A DNA stretch of 64,000 nucleotides from Microbacterium foliorum (GCF_003367705.1 NZ_CP031425.1:1488001-1552000); one strand, 5' to 3'; positions 41,252-50,921 are shown, counted from the stretch's first letter. The notes: generated from the sequence alone by a model not told the origin. Program-made: numbers and translations.

Positions 41252-42691
41252 ATGGCCATCACGACGGGGTTCTCCCTTCCCGGTTTCAATTCTCGCCGAG
41301 GCAAGCAGGCCTGGGACAGGCACACCTGGTTGTACGTGTCGGTGATCATCGCGGTCGTCCTCGGCGCGGCGGTGGGGCTGCTCTGGCCGCAGGTCGGTCA
41401 GAGCCTGGAGCCGATCGGCAAGGGGTTCGTGTCGCTGATCAAGATGATGATCGCGCCGATCATCTTCTGCACGATCGTCGTGGGAGTGGGGTCGATCGCC
41501 AAGGCGGCAACCGTCGGCAAGATCGGCGGTCTGGCGTTGCTGTACTTCATGGTCATGTCGACGTTCGCTCTCGCGATCGGCCTCGTCGTCGGCAACATCA
41601 TCCACCCGGGGTCCGGCCTCGACATGGCCAATTCGAACTACGACGCGACCGACACCGAGGCGAAGACCACGACCGAGTTCATCCTCGGCATCATCCCCAC
41701 CACGTTCTTCTCCGCGTTCACCGGTGAGAGCGTCCTGCAGGTGCTGTTCATCGCCCTCCTGGTCGGCTTCGCGCTGCAGGGACTCGGTGACAAGGGCGCC
41801 CCGATCATGGATGCGGTGAAGAACCTGCAGAAGCTGGTCTTCCGCATCCTCGGAATGATCCTCTGGCTCGCGCCGCTCGGTGCATTCGGCGCGATCGCCG
41901 CGGTCGTCGGCAAGACCGGGGTGGCCGCGATCTGGAGTCTGGGCGTGCTGATGATCGCGTTCTACATCACCTGCTTCCTGTTCATCGTCGTCGTGCTGGG
42001 AACGCTGCTCTACGCGGTCACCCGGGTCAACATCTTCAGCCTCGTGAAGTACCTCGCCAGGGAGTACCTCCTGATCGTCGGCACGTCGTCGTCGGAGTCC
42101 GCGCTGCCTCGACTGATCGCGAAGATGGAGCACATCGGCGTCTCGAAGCCGGTCGTCGGCATCACCGTGCCGACCGGATATTCGTTCAACCTCGACGGCA
42201 CCGCCATCTACCTGACGATGGCCTCGCTGTTCATCGCCACCGGAATGGGGCAGCCGATGGCGATCGGCGAGCAGATCGGGCTGCTCGTGTTCATGATCAT
42301 CGCGAGCAAGGGCGCCGCCGGCGTCACCGGTGCAGGGCTCGCGACGCTCGCCGGCGGGCTGCAGGCCTACCGCCCCGACCTGGTCGACGGCGTCGGCGTC
42401 ATCGTCGGCATCGACCGCTTCATGTCGGAGGGACGCGCGCTCACCAACTTCACCGGCAACGCGGTCGCCACCCTGCTCATCGGCACCTGGACGCGTCAGA
42501 TCGACCGCGACCGGGTGACACAGGTGCTGAGTGGCCGGATCCCGTTCGAGGAGTCGCAGCTCGACGGTGTCGACGATCACGGCATGGTGGACGAGGAGAG
42601 CGCCGTCGACGTGCAGGGGCTCAAGGAGTCCGCACTCGACGAGATGGCGGCCAAGCAGGCACGCGCACGTGCACGCGAGGAGCGCGGCTGA
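41252..42691 (+). CDS. dctA: C4-dicarboxylate:cation symporter DctA
   Basis: DctA imports succinate, fumarate and malate. The 479-aa protein has the DAACS-family signatures: VSLIKMMIAPIIFCTIVVGV, GTSSSESALPRL (serine-rich re-entrant loop), GYSFNLDGTAIY and the C-terminal NFTGNAVATLL. Eight helices plus two hairpin loops fit, with a charged C-terminal tail (ARARAREER). The ATG at 41252 is chosen for its strong site AAGGAGG. The two-component pair lies divergently upstream. A 17-bp stem terminator follows. Confidence 0.93.
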   Translation: MAITTGFSLPGFNSRRGKQAWDRHTWLYVSVIIAVVLGAAVGLLWPQVGQSLEPIGKGFVSLIKMMIAPIIFCTIVVGVGSIAKAATVGKIGGLALLYFMVMSTFALAIGLVVGNIIHPGSGLDMANSNYDATDTEAKTTTEFILGIIPTTFFSAFTGESVLQVLFIALLVGFALQGLGDKGAPIMDAVKNLQKLVFRILGMILWLAPLGAFGAIAAVVGKTGVAAIWSLGVLMIAFYITCFLFIVVVLGTLLYAVTRVNIFSLVKYLAREYLLIVGTSSSESALPRLIAKMEHIGVSKPVVGITVPTGYSFNLDGTAIYLTMASLFIATGMGQPMAIGEQIGLLVFMIIASKGAAGVTGAGLATLAGGLQAYRPDLVDGVGVIVGIDRFMSEGRALTNFTGNAVATLLIGTWTRQIDRDRVTQVLSGRIPFEESQLDGVDDHGMVDEESAVDVQGLKESALDEMAAKQARARAREERG

Positions 42692-42708
42692 GCCCGAGCG
42701 AGGGAGAG

Positions 42709-42745
42709 GGATGCGGGAGTCGACGATTCGTCGGCTCCCGCATCC
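42709..42745. terminator. Terminator after dctA
   Basis: GGATGCGGGAG-T-CGACG (42709-42725) pairs with CGTCG-G-CTCCCGCATCC (42729-42745): 17 pairs including one T-G, loop ATT. It lies between convergent dctA and the DUF5302 gene. Confidence 0.85.
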
Positions 42746-42751
42746 GTGCGA

Positions 42752-42928
42752 TCAACCGCTCTTGCGTCGGAACTCACGCCGCGTCTGCGGGGCCGCTGCT
42801 CCATGGACGGCGGAGTCGCCATCCAGGTGCGACTCGCCCTGACGGTGGTGCGCGTTCTTCTTCTCGAGCGCTTCCTTGAACTTGCGCTTCATGTCCTCGG
42901 TGGAGGACGCGCCTTCTTCGGTGCTCAT
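42752..42928 (-). CDS. DUF5302 small protein
   Basis: This 58-aa protein begins MSTEEGASSTEDMKRKFKEA, continues with LEKKNAHHRQGESHLDG and ends RREFRRKSG. The conserved MKRKFKEAL helix and the REFRRKSG end are characteristic of the actinobacterial DUF5302 family, of unknown function. It is highly charged with no membrane segment. Minus-strand TAGGCT (42941-42936) ends 8 nt before the ATG, so the transcript is probably leaderless. The first three bases of that hexamer are the TAG stop codon of the upstream DedA gene. Confidence 0.85.
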   Translation of the reverse strand: MSTEEGASSTEDMKRKFKEALEKKNAHHRQGESHLDGDSAVHGAAAPQTRREFRRKSG

Positions 42929-42938
42929 GCCCGCAAGC

Positions 42939-43553
42939 CTAGGCCACGTCGCTGCGCGGCGGCCGAGTGGATGCCGACGACCTGCGTCGCGCGCGTCGCA
43001 CGGCGAGGTCGATCGCCGCGCCGAGGCCGAGCGCCACGGCGACCGAGACGACCACAGCCACCACCGGACCCCCGGGGATCACCGCGGCCACCACCGCGCC
43101 GACCGACGCCTGATAGGCGGCCCATCCGAGCGCAGCCGTCGTCACGAGGCCGATGTAGCGTCCAGGATGGATGCGCGAGGCCCCGGCCACGAGGTTGATC
43201 GCCAGCCTCGCGAAGGGGACGAACCGCGCGGTGAAGAGCACGCTCGCCGTGCCCCCGTCGAGCCGGAGCCCTGCCCAGTCCAGCGCTGCCCGGACGCGGG
43301 GGCGGCGCATCCACGCCCAGCGCTCGATGCCCACGGTGCGTCCGACGAGATAGCAGGCGATGTCGCCGCAGGCCGCCGCCGCTCCCGCACATCCGATGAC
43401 GGCCCACAGCGGGGGAGAACCCGACGTCGAGGCGATCGCGCCGAGAACCGTCACGGCGATCTCCCCGGGGACGACAACCAGGAAGGAGTCCCCGAGGACG
43501 AGGAGGCTCATGATGAGCAGGGCCCAGGGGCCGGTGAGCAGCTCGAACGGCAC
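42939..43553 (-). CDS. DedA-family membrane protein
   Basis: The 204-aa protein begins VPFELLTGPWALLIMSLLVLGD and contains FLVVVPGEIAVTVLGA, the DedA pattern in which a P-x-E-x(4)-G-A loop precedes the next helix. RFVPFARLAINLVAGASRI matches the F-x-R-x-x-P-x-x-R region. DedA proteins act in membrane homeostasis, some as undecaprenyl-phosphate or lipid flippases. About five TM segments are visible. The GTG at 43553 is the first start matching the family; the ribosome site is weak and the frame reads further upstream without a better candidate. Confidence 0.85.
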   Translation of the reverse strand: MPFELLTGPWALLIMSLLVLGDSFLVVVPGEIAVTVLGAIASTSGSPPLWAVIGCAGAAAACGDIACYLVGRTVGIERWAWMRRPRVRAALDWAGLRLDGGTASVLFTARFVPFARLAINLVAGASRIHPGRYIGLVTTAALGWAAYQASVGAVVAAVIPGGPVVAVVVSVAVALGLGAAIDLAVRRARRRSSASTRPPRSDVA

Positions 43554-43692
43554 CCCACCACACTGCGCGCCGGAGGTGAACGGCAACCAACGTCGGGATA
43601 GCCGGTGACCGGCGCTCCAGCATCCGGTGAACTTCTGGTGGCAGGGGCACGTTCGCGCCTCAGACGGCGCCGACACCGGGCATCCTGGGCGG

Positions 43693-45633
43693 GTGAGAGT
43701 CGCGATCGTGACCGAGTCCTTCCTTCCGCACATGAACGGTGTCACCGGATCCGTGCTGCAGATCCTCCGGCACCTCGAGCGCACGGGCCATGAGGCGCAC
43801 GTGCTCGCACCGGATGCCGTCGGCCTGCCGACCGAGATCTCCGGCGCGGCCGTCGAAGCCATCCCGAGCCTGGCACTCCCCGGCTACCGCAACGTCAGGG
43901 TGGGGACCTCGCCCGCCCACCGCGTGGCCGCCTCCCTCCGACGCTTTCAACCGGACGTCGTGCACCTCGCCTCCCCTTTCGCGCTGGGATGGCGCGGTGC
44001 GCTCGCCGCAGAGCGACTGGAGGTGCCCTCGGTGGCGGCCTATCAGACCGACGTCGCGGCGTACGCGGCGAGATACCGGGTCCCCGCGACCACAGGCCTC
44101 GCCCACACCCACATCGCGCGCCTGCACCGGCGGGCGACCCTCACGCTCGCGCCCTCCGAAGACGCCGCGCACCGACTCGCCGACCTCGGGGTCGATCGGG
44201 TCAGGAGATGGGGCAGAGGAGTCGATGCGGAACGCTTTCAGCCGATGCGCCGGAGTGCGCAGCTGCGTGCCGCATGGGGTACCGAGACCGTGATCGGCTA
44301 CGTCGGCCGACTCGCTCCGGAGAAGCAGGTGGAAGACCTCGCGGCGCTGCAGGACATCCCCGGGGCGCGCCTCGTGATCGTGGGGGACGGGCCGAGCCGG
44401 CCCCGACTCGAGACGCTGATGCCGAGCGCGGTGTTCCTCGGACATCTCGAGGGGGATGCGCTCGCCGCCGCGCTGGCCTCCTTCGACGTGTTCGTGCACC
44501 CCGGCGAGAGCGAGACCTTCGGACAGACGCTGCAGGAGGCGCACGCCAGCGGAGTGCCTGTCGTCGCCACCGGGCGCGGCGGGCCGCTCGATCTCGTGCG
44601 GATGGGGATCGACGGATGGCTCTACCGCCCGGGAGATCTCGAGGATCTGCGCATGCGCGTCGCCGATCTCGCCGGCGACGCCCGAAAGCGCAGAGCGTTC
44701 GGGGCCGCCGGGCATCAGGCCGTGCAGGGACGCAGCTGGGCCAGCGTCTGCGACCAGCTGCTGGGCCACTTCGACGAGGCGAGGGCACTGCAGGCCGTCG
44801 ACGCGGGCGCGCGCGCTCGCCGCAGGACCCGCCCCGATCCGTCGCGATCGATCGACGCGCGTCGCTGGCAGCGCTACGTCGCCCTGGGGGACTCTCTCAC
44901 CGAGGGGCTGTGCGATCCCGGACCCGAGGAAACCCTGCGGGGATGGGCGGACCGACTGGCGCTGCTGCTCGCGTCCAGGGGAGGACTGCACTATGCCAAC
45001 CTCGCCATCCGCTCGAAGCGCGTGCGCGACGTCTGCGAGACCCAGCTGCCGCGGGCGATCGAGCTCCGTCCCGACCTCGTGTCGGTGCTCATCGGCGCCA
45101 ACGACCTCGTGAAACCGCGTGTCGACGTGACCGCGCTCGCAGCCGAGCTCGAGAGCGCAGTGACCCGGCTCCGCGCCATCGGCGCCGACGTGGTCCTGGT
45201 CACGCCCTTTCTCCCCGACCGCCGTGCGGCGGGCATCTACGCCGCGCGCTTCGCGTCGTTCGCCACCGCCCTGGCGGGTATCGCGGCACGCACGGGCGCG
45301 ATCCTGATCGACACCGATCTGCATCCGACGCTGCCCGAGCGTCCCCACTGGGGTGAGGACCTCGTGCATCTCAGCAGCCGCGGTCATCGCTTCCTCGCCT
45401 ACCGGGTGGGAGAGGTGCTGGGCGTCCCGCACGCCGACGCGCTGGGTGCGCTCGATGCGTCGCTGCACGACGACGAGCCGATCAGCGCCGGTCTGTGGTG
45501 GCGTCGCCACGCGCTGCCCTGGGTGTGGCGACGCCTGCACGGCCGTGCGGCCGGCGACGGGCGTGTCGCGAAGCACGACGACTACGTCTATCTCGGGCGC
45601 TCGCGAGCTCCGCGCGGGGTCAGCGTCGGCTGA
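43693..45633 (+). CDS. Fusion: GT4-type glycosyltransferase with C-terminal SGNH/GDSL hydrolase
   Basis: The 646-aa protein is two enzymes in one chain. Residues 1 to about 375 are a GT-B glycosyltransferase (VAIVTESFLPHMNGV start; HPGESETFGQTLQEA, the EX7E donor site near 272) resembling actinobacterial mannosyltransferases of the PimB/MgtA type. After a basic linker (ARRRTRPDPSR), residues about 393-600 are an SGNH hydrolase: ALGDSLTEG block I near 398, IGANDL block III, and DLVHLSSRGH block V with catalytic Asp and His. The tail WWRRHALPWVWRRLHGR is typical of actinobacterial GDSL proteins. CATCCT (43681-43686) ends 7 nt before the GTG start. A role in glycosylating and deacylating one surface lipid or glycan is inference. 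Confidence 0.88.
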   Translation: MRVAIVTESFLPHMNGVTGSVLQILRHLERTGHEAHVLAPDAVGLPTEISGAAVEAIPSLALPGYRNVRVGTSPAHRVAASLRRFQPDVVHLASPFALGWRGALAAERLEVPSVAAYQTDVAAYAARYRVPATTGLAHTHIARLHRRATLTLAPSEDAAHRLADLGVDRVRRWGRGVDAERFQPMRRSAQLRAAWGTETVIGYVGRLAPEKQVEDLAALQDIPGARLVIVGDGPSRPRLETLMPSAVFLGHLEGDALAAALASFDVFVHPGESETFGQTLQEAHASGVPVVATGRGGPLDLVRMGIDGWLYRPGDLEDLRMRVADLAGDARKRRAFGAAGHQAVQGRSWASVCDQLLGHFDEARALQAVDAGARARRRTRPDPSRSIDARRWQRYVALGDSLTEGLCDPGPEETLRGWADRLALLLASRGGLHYANLAIRSKRVRDVCETQLPRAIELRPDLVSVLIGANDLVKPRVDVTALAAELESAVTRLRAIGADVVLVTPFLPDRRAAGIYAARFASFATALAGIAARTGAILIDTDLHPTLPERPHWGEDLVHLSSRGHRFLAYRVGEVLGVPHADALGALDASLHDDEPISAGLWWRRHALPWVWRRLHGRAAGDGRVAKHDDYVYLGRSRAPRGVSVG

Positions 45634-45654
45634 TCGTCGGCGAGGCCGCGCGGG

Positions 45655-46965
45655 TCAGCGGCGACCCATGCCGTGATACGACCAGCCGGCCGCTCGCCAG
45701 AGATCGGCGTCGAGGCAGTTCCTGCCGTCGATGATCACCCGCCCGGCGACGAGCGACCCCGCATGCTCGGGGGTGAGGTCGCGGCGGTACTCGTCCCATT
45801 CCGTGACGATCACGACGGCATCCGCGTCGCGCAGGGCGTCATCGCGCTCGGCGGCATACCCGAGCTGAGGATGAGCGGCCTCCGCGTTCGCGAGCGCCGC
45901 CGGATCCGTCACCACGACGTCGGCGCCCAACCCCCGCAGCCGCACCGCGACATCGAGCGCGGGGGAGTCGCGGATGTCGTCGCTGAAGGGCTTGAACGCC
46001 GCGCCGAGCACCGCGACCCGTCGCCCGAACACGAGCCCGCCCAGTGCGTCGACGACCATCTGCACCGCCCTGTCGCGACGACGCAGGTTGATCGCGTCGA
46101 CCTCGCGGAGGAAACCCACGGCCTCTCCGCGGCCCAGTTCCTCGGCACGCGCAGTGAAGGCGCGGATGTCCTTGGGCAGACACCCGCCGCCGAAGCCGAT
46201 CCCCGAGCCGAGATAGCGTCTGCCGATGCGGGTGTCGTATCCGAGCGCGTCCGCGAGCAGCGCGACATCGGCGCCCGCGGCTTCCGCGATCTCGGCCATC
46301 GCGTTGATGAACGAGATCTTGGTGGCGAGGAAGGCGTTCGCGGCTCCCTTGACGAGCTCGGCGGTCGCGAGATCGGTGACGAGGAACGGGGTTCCCGTCG
46401 CGACGGCGGAGGCGTAGGCCTTCCGTAGCAGCGTCGCGGCCCCGGCACCCCCGGCTCCGTCTGGCACGCCGACGACGAGGCGGTCGGGTGTGAGCGTGTC
46501 GTGCACGGCCCAGCCCTCACGAAGGAACTCGGGGTTCCACACCAGCGTCGCGCCCGTCTCGTCGACGCGCGCGGCCAGGCGTTCCGCGGTGCCGACCGGC
46601 ACCGTCGACTTGCCGGCGACGACATCACCTCGGCGGAGATGGGGGAGGAGCGACTCGAGGGCCGCGTCGACGAACCGCAGATCGGCCGCATGCCCGCCCG
46701 CGACCTGCGGGGTGCCCACGGCGAGGAAATGCACGTCGGATCCGCGCGCGTCGGCCATATCGCTGCTGAACCGCAGGCGTCCCGAGGTCAGTCCGTCCCG
46801 CAGCAGCTCCTCGAGCCGTGGCTCGAAGAACGGTGCCGTCCCGTGCGCGAGCACGGCGACCTTGTGCTCGTCGACGTCGATACCGACGACGTCGTGTCCG
46901 ATCGAGGCCATCGCTGCGGCGTGCACGGCACCGAGGTACCCGCATCCGATCACTGACATGCGCAT
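45655..46965 (-). CDS. UDP-glucose 6-dehydrogenase
   Basis: The enzyme oxidises UDP-glucose to UDP-glucuronate with NAD for glycan synthesis. The 436-aa protein has an N-terminal NAD-binding domain (GCGYLGAVHAAAMASIGHD), the central domain with the active-site Cys in GFGGGCLPKDIRAF, and a C-terminal UDP-binding domain (ILGAAFKPFSDDIRDSPA-like). ATG at 46965 or, two codons later, 46959 could start it. It is convergent with the GT-SGNH gene, and both may serve a surface polysaccharide or glycolipid. Confidence 0.93.
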   Translation of the reverse strand: MRMSVIGCGYLGAVHAAAMASIGHDVVGIDVDEHKVAVLAHGTAPFFEPRLEELLRDGLTSGRLRFSSDMADARGSDVHFLAVGTPQVAGGHAADLRFVDAALESLLPHLRRGDVVAGKSTVPVGTAERLAARVDETGATLVWNPEFLREGWAVHDTLTPDRLVVGVPDGAGGAGAATLLRKAYASAVATGTPFLVTDLATAELVKGAANAFLATKISFINAMAEIAEAAGADVALLADALGYDTRIGRRYLGSGIGFGGGCLPKDIRAFTARAEELGRGEAVGFLREVDAINLRRRDRAVQMVVDALGGLVFGRRVAVLGAAFKPFSDDIRDSPALDVAVRLRGLGADVVVTDPAALANAEAAHPQLGYAAERDDALRDADAVVIVTEWDEYRRDLTPEHAGSLVAGRVIIDGRNCLDADLWRAAGWSYHGMGRR

Positions 46966-47083
46966 GCGCCCACAAGACCCGATGCTCCTCACGCGAGAGC
47001 ATCGGAGGGGTGAACGCCACGTGGACGGCGCATGTCGGAACACCCGGGCGTCGAGCCCACGGGGCTTTTCGGGCCGCCGCTGA

Positions 47084-47330
47084 TAGGCTGGATGCGGTCG
47101 ACGCGTGTCGACCGCATAACTTCATATCGACTCATGGAGCGATCGGCGGAGAGCTGGTCCCCTGTGGTGGGTTCCTCGGCGGGTCGCGTCGGGTGGCTTT
47201 CTACTGGTGGCCAGCGCAGGTGACATTCGCGGGAATGCCCGCGCGCCCATATCCTGCCGCATCCGCTCCTTCATGAATACGCTCGCGCACCATACGGGTG
47301 CGCGAGCCTAAACAAAGAAGGAGAGACCTC
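47084..47330 (+). promoter_or_regulatory. pnp promoter and structured leader
   Basis: TAGGCT (47084-47089) places the transcript start near 47096. A perfect 11-bp hairpin ATGCGGTCGAC / GTCGACCGCAT (47092-47117, loop GCGT) is therefore at the very 5' end. A second 11-bp hairpin GCTCGCGCACC / GGTGCGCGAGC (47281-47307) lies 10 nt before the ribosome site AGGAGAG. The long (about 235 nt) leader with paired hairpins resembles, in outline only, pnp leaders that are cut by RNase III in autoregulation. No gene is visible in 46966-47330. Confidence 0.65.
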
Positions 47331-49601
47331 TTGGAAGGTCCTGAAATCACCGCCACCGAGGCCGTTCTCGACAACGGCCGCTTCGGCACCCGCACCATCC
47401 GCTTCGAGACCGGCCGCCTCGCGCAGCAGGCTCAGGGCGCAGTCGCCGCGTACCTCGACGGCGAGACCATGCTCCTCTCGGCCACCAGCGCAGGCAAGCA
47501 CCCGCGCGAGGGCTTCGACTTCTTCCCGCTGACGGTCGACGTCGAGGAGCGCTCCTACGCCGCCGGCAAGATCCCCGGCTCGTTCTTCCGTCGTGAGGGC
47601 CGCCCCTCCACCGAGGCGATCCTCGTCTGCCGTCTGATCGACCGTCCGCTGCGTCCGTCGTTCGTCGACGGCCTGCGCAATGAGGTCCAGGTCGTCATCA
47701 CGGTGATGTCGATCGCTCCCGGCGAGTACTACGACGCTCTCGCGATCAACGCGGCCTCCGCGTCGACGCAGATCTCGGGTCTGCCCTTCTCGGGTCCCGT
47801 CGCCGGTGTGCGCCTCGCGTTCGTCCCGGGCCACGGCGAGCACGCCGACCAGTGGGTCGCGTTCCCGAATGCCGAGCAGGTCGCAGAGGCCGTGTTCGAC
47901 CTCATCGTCGCCGGTCGCGTCGTCACCAAGTCCGACGGCTCCGAAGACGTCGCGATCATGATGGTCGAGGCCGAGGCCACCGAGGGCAGCTGGAACCTGA
48001 TCAAGGCCGGCGCCACCAAGCCCGACGAGACCATCGTCGCGCAGGGCCTCGAGGCGTCGAAGCCCTTCATCGCTCAGCTCGTCAAGGCTCAGGCCGAGCT
48101 CGCCGCCACCTCGTCGAAGGAGCCGGGCGTGTACCCGGTCTTCCCGGCGTACAGCCAGGAGGTCTACGACTTCGTCGCCGGCCGCTCCTACGACGACCTC
48201 GTCGGCGTCTACCAGATCGCCGACAAGTCCGACCGTCAGGCTGCGGACGACGCGATCAAGGACCGCGTCCGGGCAGAGCTCATCGAGGCCACCGAGTCGG
48301 GTTCGCTCCACGCCGGCGCCCCGCTGGAGTTCTCCGCGGCGTACAAGTCCGTGACGAAGAAGATCGTCCGCGGTCGCATCCTCACCGAGGGCGCTCGCAT
48401 CGACGGCCGTGGCCTCGCCGACATCCGCCCGCTCGACGCCGAGGTGCAGGTCATCCCGCGCGTGCACGGATCGGCGATCTTCCAGCGCGGTGAGACCCAG
48501 ATCCTGGGCGTCACCACGCTGAACATGCTCAAGATGGAGCAGCAGATCGACTCGCTGTCGCCCACCACGAGCAAGCGCTACATGCACCACTACAACTTCC
48601 CGCCCTACTCGACCGGTGAGACCGGCCGGGTCGGTTCGCCGAAGCGTCGCGAGATCGGGCACGGCTTCCTCGCCGAGCGCGCGCTCGTGCCGGTCCTGCC
48701 GAGCCGCGAGGAGTTCCCGTACGCGATCCGTCAGGTGTCCGAGGCGCTGAGCTCCAACGGCTCGACCTCGATGGGCTCCGTCTGCGCGTCGACCCTGTCG
48801 CTGCTGAACGCCGGTGTGCCGCTGCGCGCACCCGTCGCCGGTATCGCCATGGGCCTCGTCTCCGATGAGGTCGACGGCGAGACCCGCTACGCGGCGCTGA
48901 CCGACATCCTCGGCGCAGAAGACGCTCTGGGCGACATGGACTTCAAGGTCGCGGGTACCGGTGAGTTCATCACCGCCATCCAGCTCGACACGAAGCTCGA
49001 CGGCATCCCGACCTCGGTCCTCGCCGGTGCGCTCACCCAGGCCCGCGACGCCCGTCTGACGATCCTCAACGTCCTGAACGCCGCGATCGACGCGCCCGAC
49101 GAGATGGCGCCCACCGCGCCTCGCGTCATCAGCGTGCAGATCCCGGTCGACAAGATCGGTGAGCTGATCGGCCCGAAGGGCAAGACGATCAACTCGATCC
49201 AGGACGAGACCGGCGCGCAGATCTCCATCGAGGAGGACGGCACCGTCTACATCGGCGCGACCGACGGACCGTCGGCCGAGGCCGCACGGGCCCAGGTCAA
49301 CGCGATCGCGAACCCGACCAACCCCGAGGTGGGTGAGCAGTTCCTCGGAACCGTCGTGAAGATCGCGACGTTCGGTGCGTTCGTCTCGCTGCTTCCGGGC
49401 AAGGACGGTCTGCTGCACGTCACCGAGGTGCGCAAGCTCGCCGGTGGCAAGCGCGTCGAGAACGTCGACGACGTCCTCTCCGTCGGACAGAAGATCCTCG
49501 TGAAGATCACGAAGATCGACGACCGCGGCAAGCTGTCGCTCGAGCCCGTCATCGACGAGGCTCCTGCAGCCGCTGCTGCCGAGGAGTCCGCTGCGGAGTA
49601 A
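47331..49601 (+). CDS. pnp: Polynucleotide phosphorylase
   Basis: PNPase degrades RNA 3'-5' by phosphorolysis. The 756-aa protein has two RNase PH domains ([20 protein letters not shown] at the start; [21 protein letters not shown] in the second), a KH domain ([20 protein letters not shown]) and an S1 domain ([20 protein letters not shown]). I choose the TTG at 47331 (then [12 protein letters not shown], the usual family start) because AGGAGAG sits 5-6 nt upstream. The GTG at 47298 lies in the leader hairpin. A terminator-like hairpin follows at 49622. Confidence 0.97.
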   Translation: MEGPEITATEAVLDNGRFGTRTIRFETGRLAQQAQGAVAAYLDGETMLLSATSAGKHPREGFDFFPLTVDVEERSYAAGKIPGSFFRREGRPSTEAILVCRLIDRPLRPSFVDGLRNEVQVVITVMSIAPGEYYDALAINAASASTQISGLPFSGPVAGVRLAFVPGHGEHADQWVAFPNAEQVAEAVFDLIVAGRVVTKSDGSEDVAIMMVEAEATEGSWNLIKAGATKPDETIVAQGLEASKPFIAQLVKAQAELAATSSKEPGVYPVFPAYSQEVYDFVAGRSYDDLVGVYQIADKSDRQAADDAIKDRVRAELIEATESGSLHAGAPLEFSAAYKSVTKKIVRGRILTEGARIDGRGLADIRPLDAEVQVIPRVHGSAIFQRGETQILGVTTLNMLKMEQQIDSLSPTTSKRYMHHYNFPPYSTGETGRVGSPKRREIGHGFLAERALVPVLPSREEFPYAIRQVSEALSSNGSTSMGSVCASTLSLLNAGVPLRAPVAGIAMGLVSDEVDGETRYAALTDILGAEDALGDMDFKVAGTGEFITAIQLDTKLDGIPTSVLAGALTQARDARLTILNVLNAAIDAPDEMAPTAPRVISVQIPVDKIGELIGPKGKTINSIQDETGAQISIEEDGTVYIGATDGPSAEAARAQVNAIANPTNPEVGEQFLGTVVKIATFGAFVSLLPGKDGLLHVTEVRKLAGGKRVENVDDVLSVGQKILVKITKIDDRGKLSLEPVIDEAPAAAAAEESAAE

Positions 49602-49621
49602 TCCCCAGCGCTTCGACACGG

Positions 49622-49652
49622 AGCCCGGGCCGTCCCTCAGGACGCCCGGGCT
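49622..49652 (+). terminator. pnp terminator
   Basis: AGCCCGGGC-CGTC (49622-49634) pairs with GACG-CCCGGGCT (49641-49652) with one bulged base. Confidence 0.8.
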
Positions 49653-49813
49653 TCGTCGTGTCCGACGTGACCAAACCGTTATGGGAAGTTCGCCCGCCGT
49701 TCCTCGGATTGGTCGGGGAGTTCGCAGAACTCGCCTACTCTCGAAGTACGCACCGGGGGGTGTATTCGGGCAGTGATGCGGGCCGTGGTCCACGGCCGAG
49801 GCGGGGTGAGGAT

Positions 49814-50842
49814 ATGCGGTTGTTCGGCGTAGGCACAGGAGCCTCGAACGACCGCGCGCAGGAGAGCCTGGCTGAGCATCCGTCGGCTCCCATCCCGGTC
49901 ATCGGACCCGGAATAGGGGAGAACATCCGCGTCCCGCTCGGCGAGACGGGTTTCGAGACGTTCCCTCTGATGCTCGGTGCCGCGGAGTTCGGCTGGAACG
50001 TCGACCTCGAGACCAGTCACGGGATCCTCGACAGATATGTCGAATTCGGCGGCAACGCGATCCACACGGCAGACGGATTCTCCGGCGGACGCAGCGAGCA
50101 CATCATCGGTCAGTGGCTGCAGTCCCGTGGTCAGAGGGAGCGCTCGGTGGTGAGCGCGCGCATCGGCGCGCACGCCGACAACCCCGGACTCGGATCCGTC
50201 AACCTCGTTCGCGCCGTCGAAGGATCCCTCACCCGACTGGGTGTCGAGCGGATCGACGTGGTCTACCTCGATGCGACTCTCGACAAGACCACGAACCTCG
50301 AAGACACTCTCGCGACGGTCGAATGGATGGTCGACGCGGGAAAGATCGGTGCGCTCGGAGCCTTCGGCTTCGCCCCTGAGCGCCTCGTCGAGGCGCGGAT
50401 CCTCGCCTCGGCCGGATATCCGCGCATCGAAGTCATCGACTCTCCGTACAACCTGGTCAGGCGTCAGCCCTTCGAGGGCGATCTGCGTCTCGTCGCCGGC
50501 GCGCAGGGCCTCGCGGTGACTCCGTCGCACGCGCTGGAGCATGGCTTCCTCTCGGGGAGGCACCGCAGCAAGGCGCTGGCCTCGAAGGGCGTGCGCGGAG
50601 AGCAGCTGCGCGGACATCTGAACCGTCGCGGCACCAAGATCCTCCGCGCCCTCGATCAGGTCGCCACCGAACTCGAGGTGCCGGTCGCCGCCGTGTCGAT
50701 CGCGTGGCTGCTCGCCCAGCGCACTGTCGCGGCGCCGATCGTGAACGCCTTCGCCGCGGAGCACGTCGACGAGCTGATGCAGGGGGCCGGTGTCACGCTG
50801 TCGCGCGCACAGGTCGCAGAACTCACCCGCGCCGGCAACTGA
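49814..50842 (+). CDS. Aldo/keto reductase
   Basis: The 342-aa protein is an AKR TIM barrel (ETFPLMLGAAEFGWN; GGNAIHTADGFSGGRSEHIIGQWL; SLTRLGVERIDVVYLDA; IGALGAFGF). The N-terminal Asp and Tyr positions are partly altered: the usual DTAxxYG reads HTADGFSGG, so the catalytic Tyr is replaced by Phe. This is seen in some divergent AKRs and may mean weak or altered catalysis. The ATG at 49814 has GGTGAGGA upstream; longer upstream frames overlap the pnp terminator. It stands alone between pnp and the phosphatase gene. Confidence 0.85.
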   Translation: MRLFGVGTGASNDRAQESLAEHPSAPIPVIGPGIGENIRVPLGETGFETFPLMLGAAEFGWNVDLETSHGILDRYVEFGGNAIHTADGFSGGRSEHIIGQWLQSRGQRERSVVSARIGAHADNPGLGSVNLVRAVEGSLTRLGVERIDVVYLDATLDKTTNLEDTLATVEWMVDAGKIGALGAFGFAPERLVEARILASAGYPRIEVIDSPYNLVRRQPFEGDLRLVAGAQGLAVTPSHALEHGFLSGRHRSKALASKGVRGEQLRGHLNRRGTKILRALDQVATELEVPVAAVSIAWLLAQRTVAAPIVNAFAAEHVDELMQGAGVTLSRAQVAELTRAGN

Positions 50843-50921
50843 GCGGCGTCACGACGCTGTCACAGACCTGGCATAGGGTGGAGTGGAACCGACAAACGCT
50901 GTCGATGAAGCGAGCGAGTTT

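Noticed and set aside
47271-49793. An 840-codon minus-strand frame opposite pnp, and a 910-codon one opposite ftsK (60917-63649)
   Set aside because: Both mirror highly conserved essential genes and have no recognisable domain.
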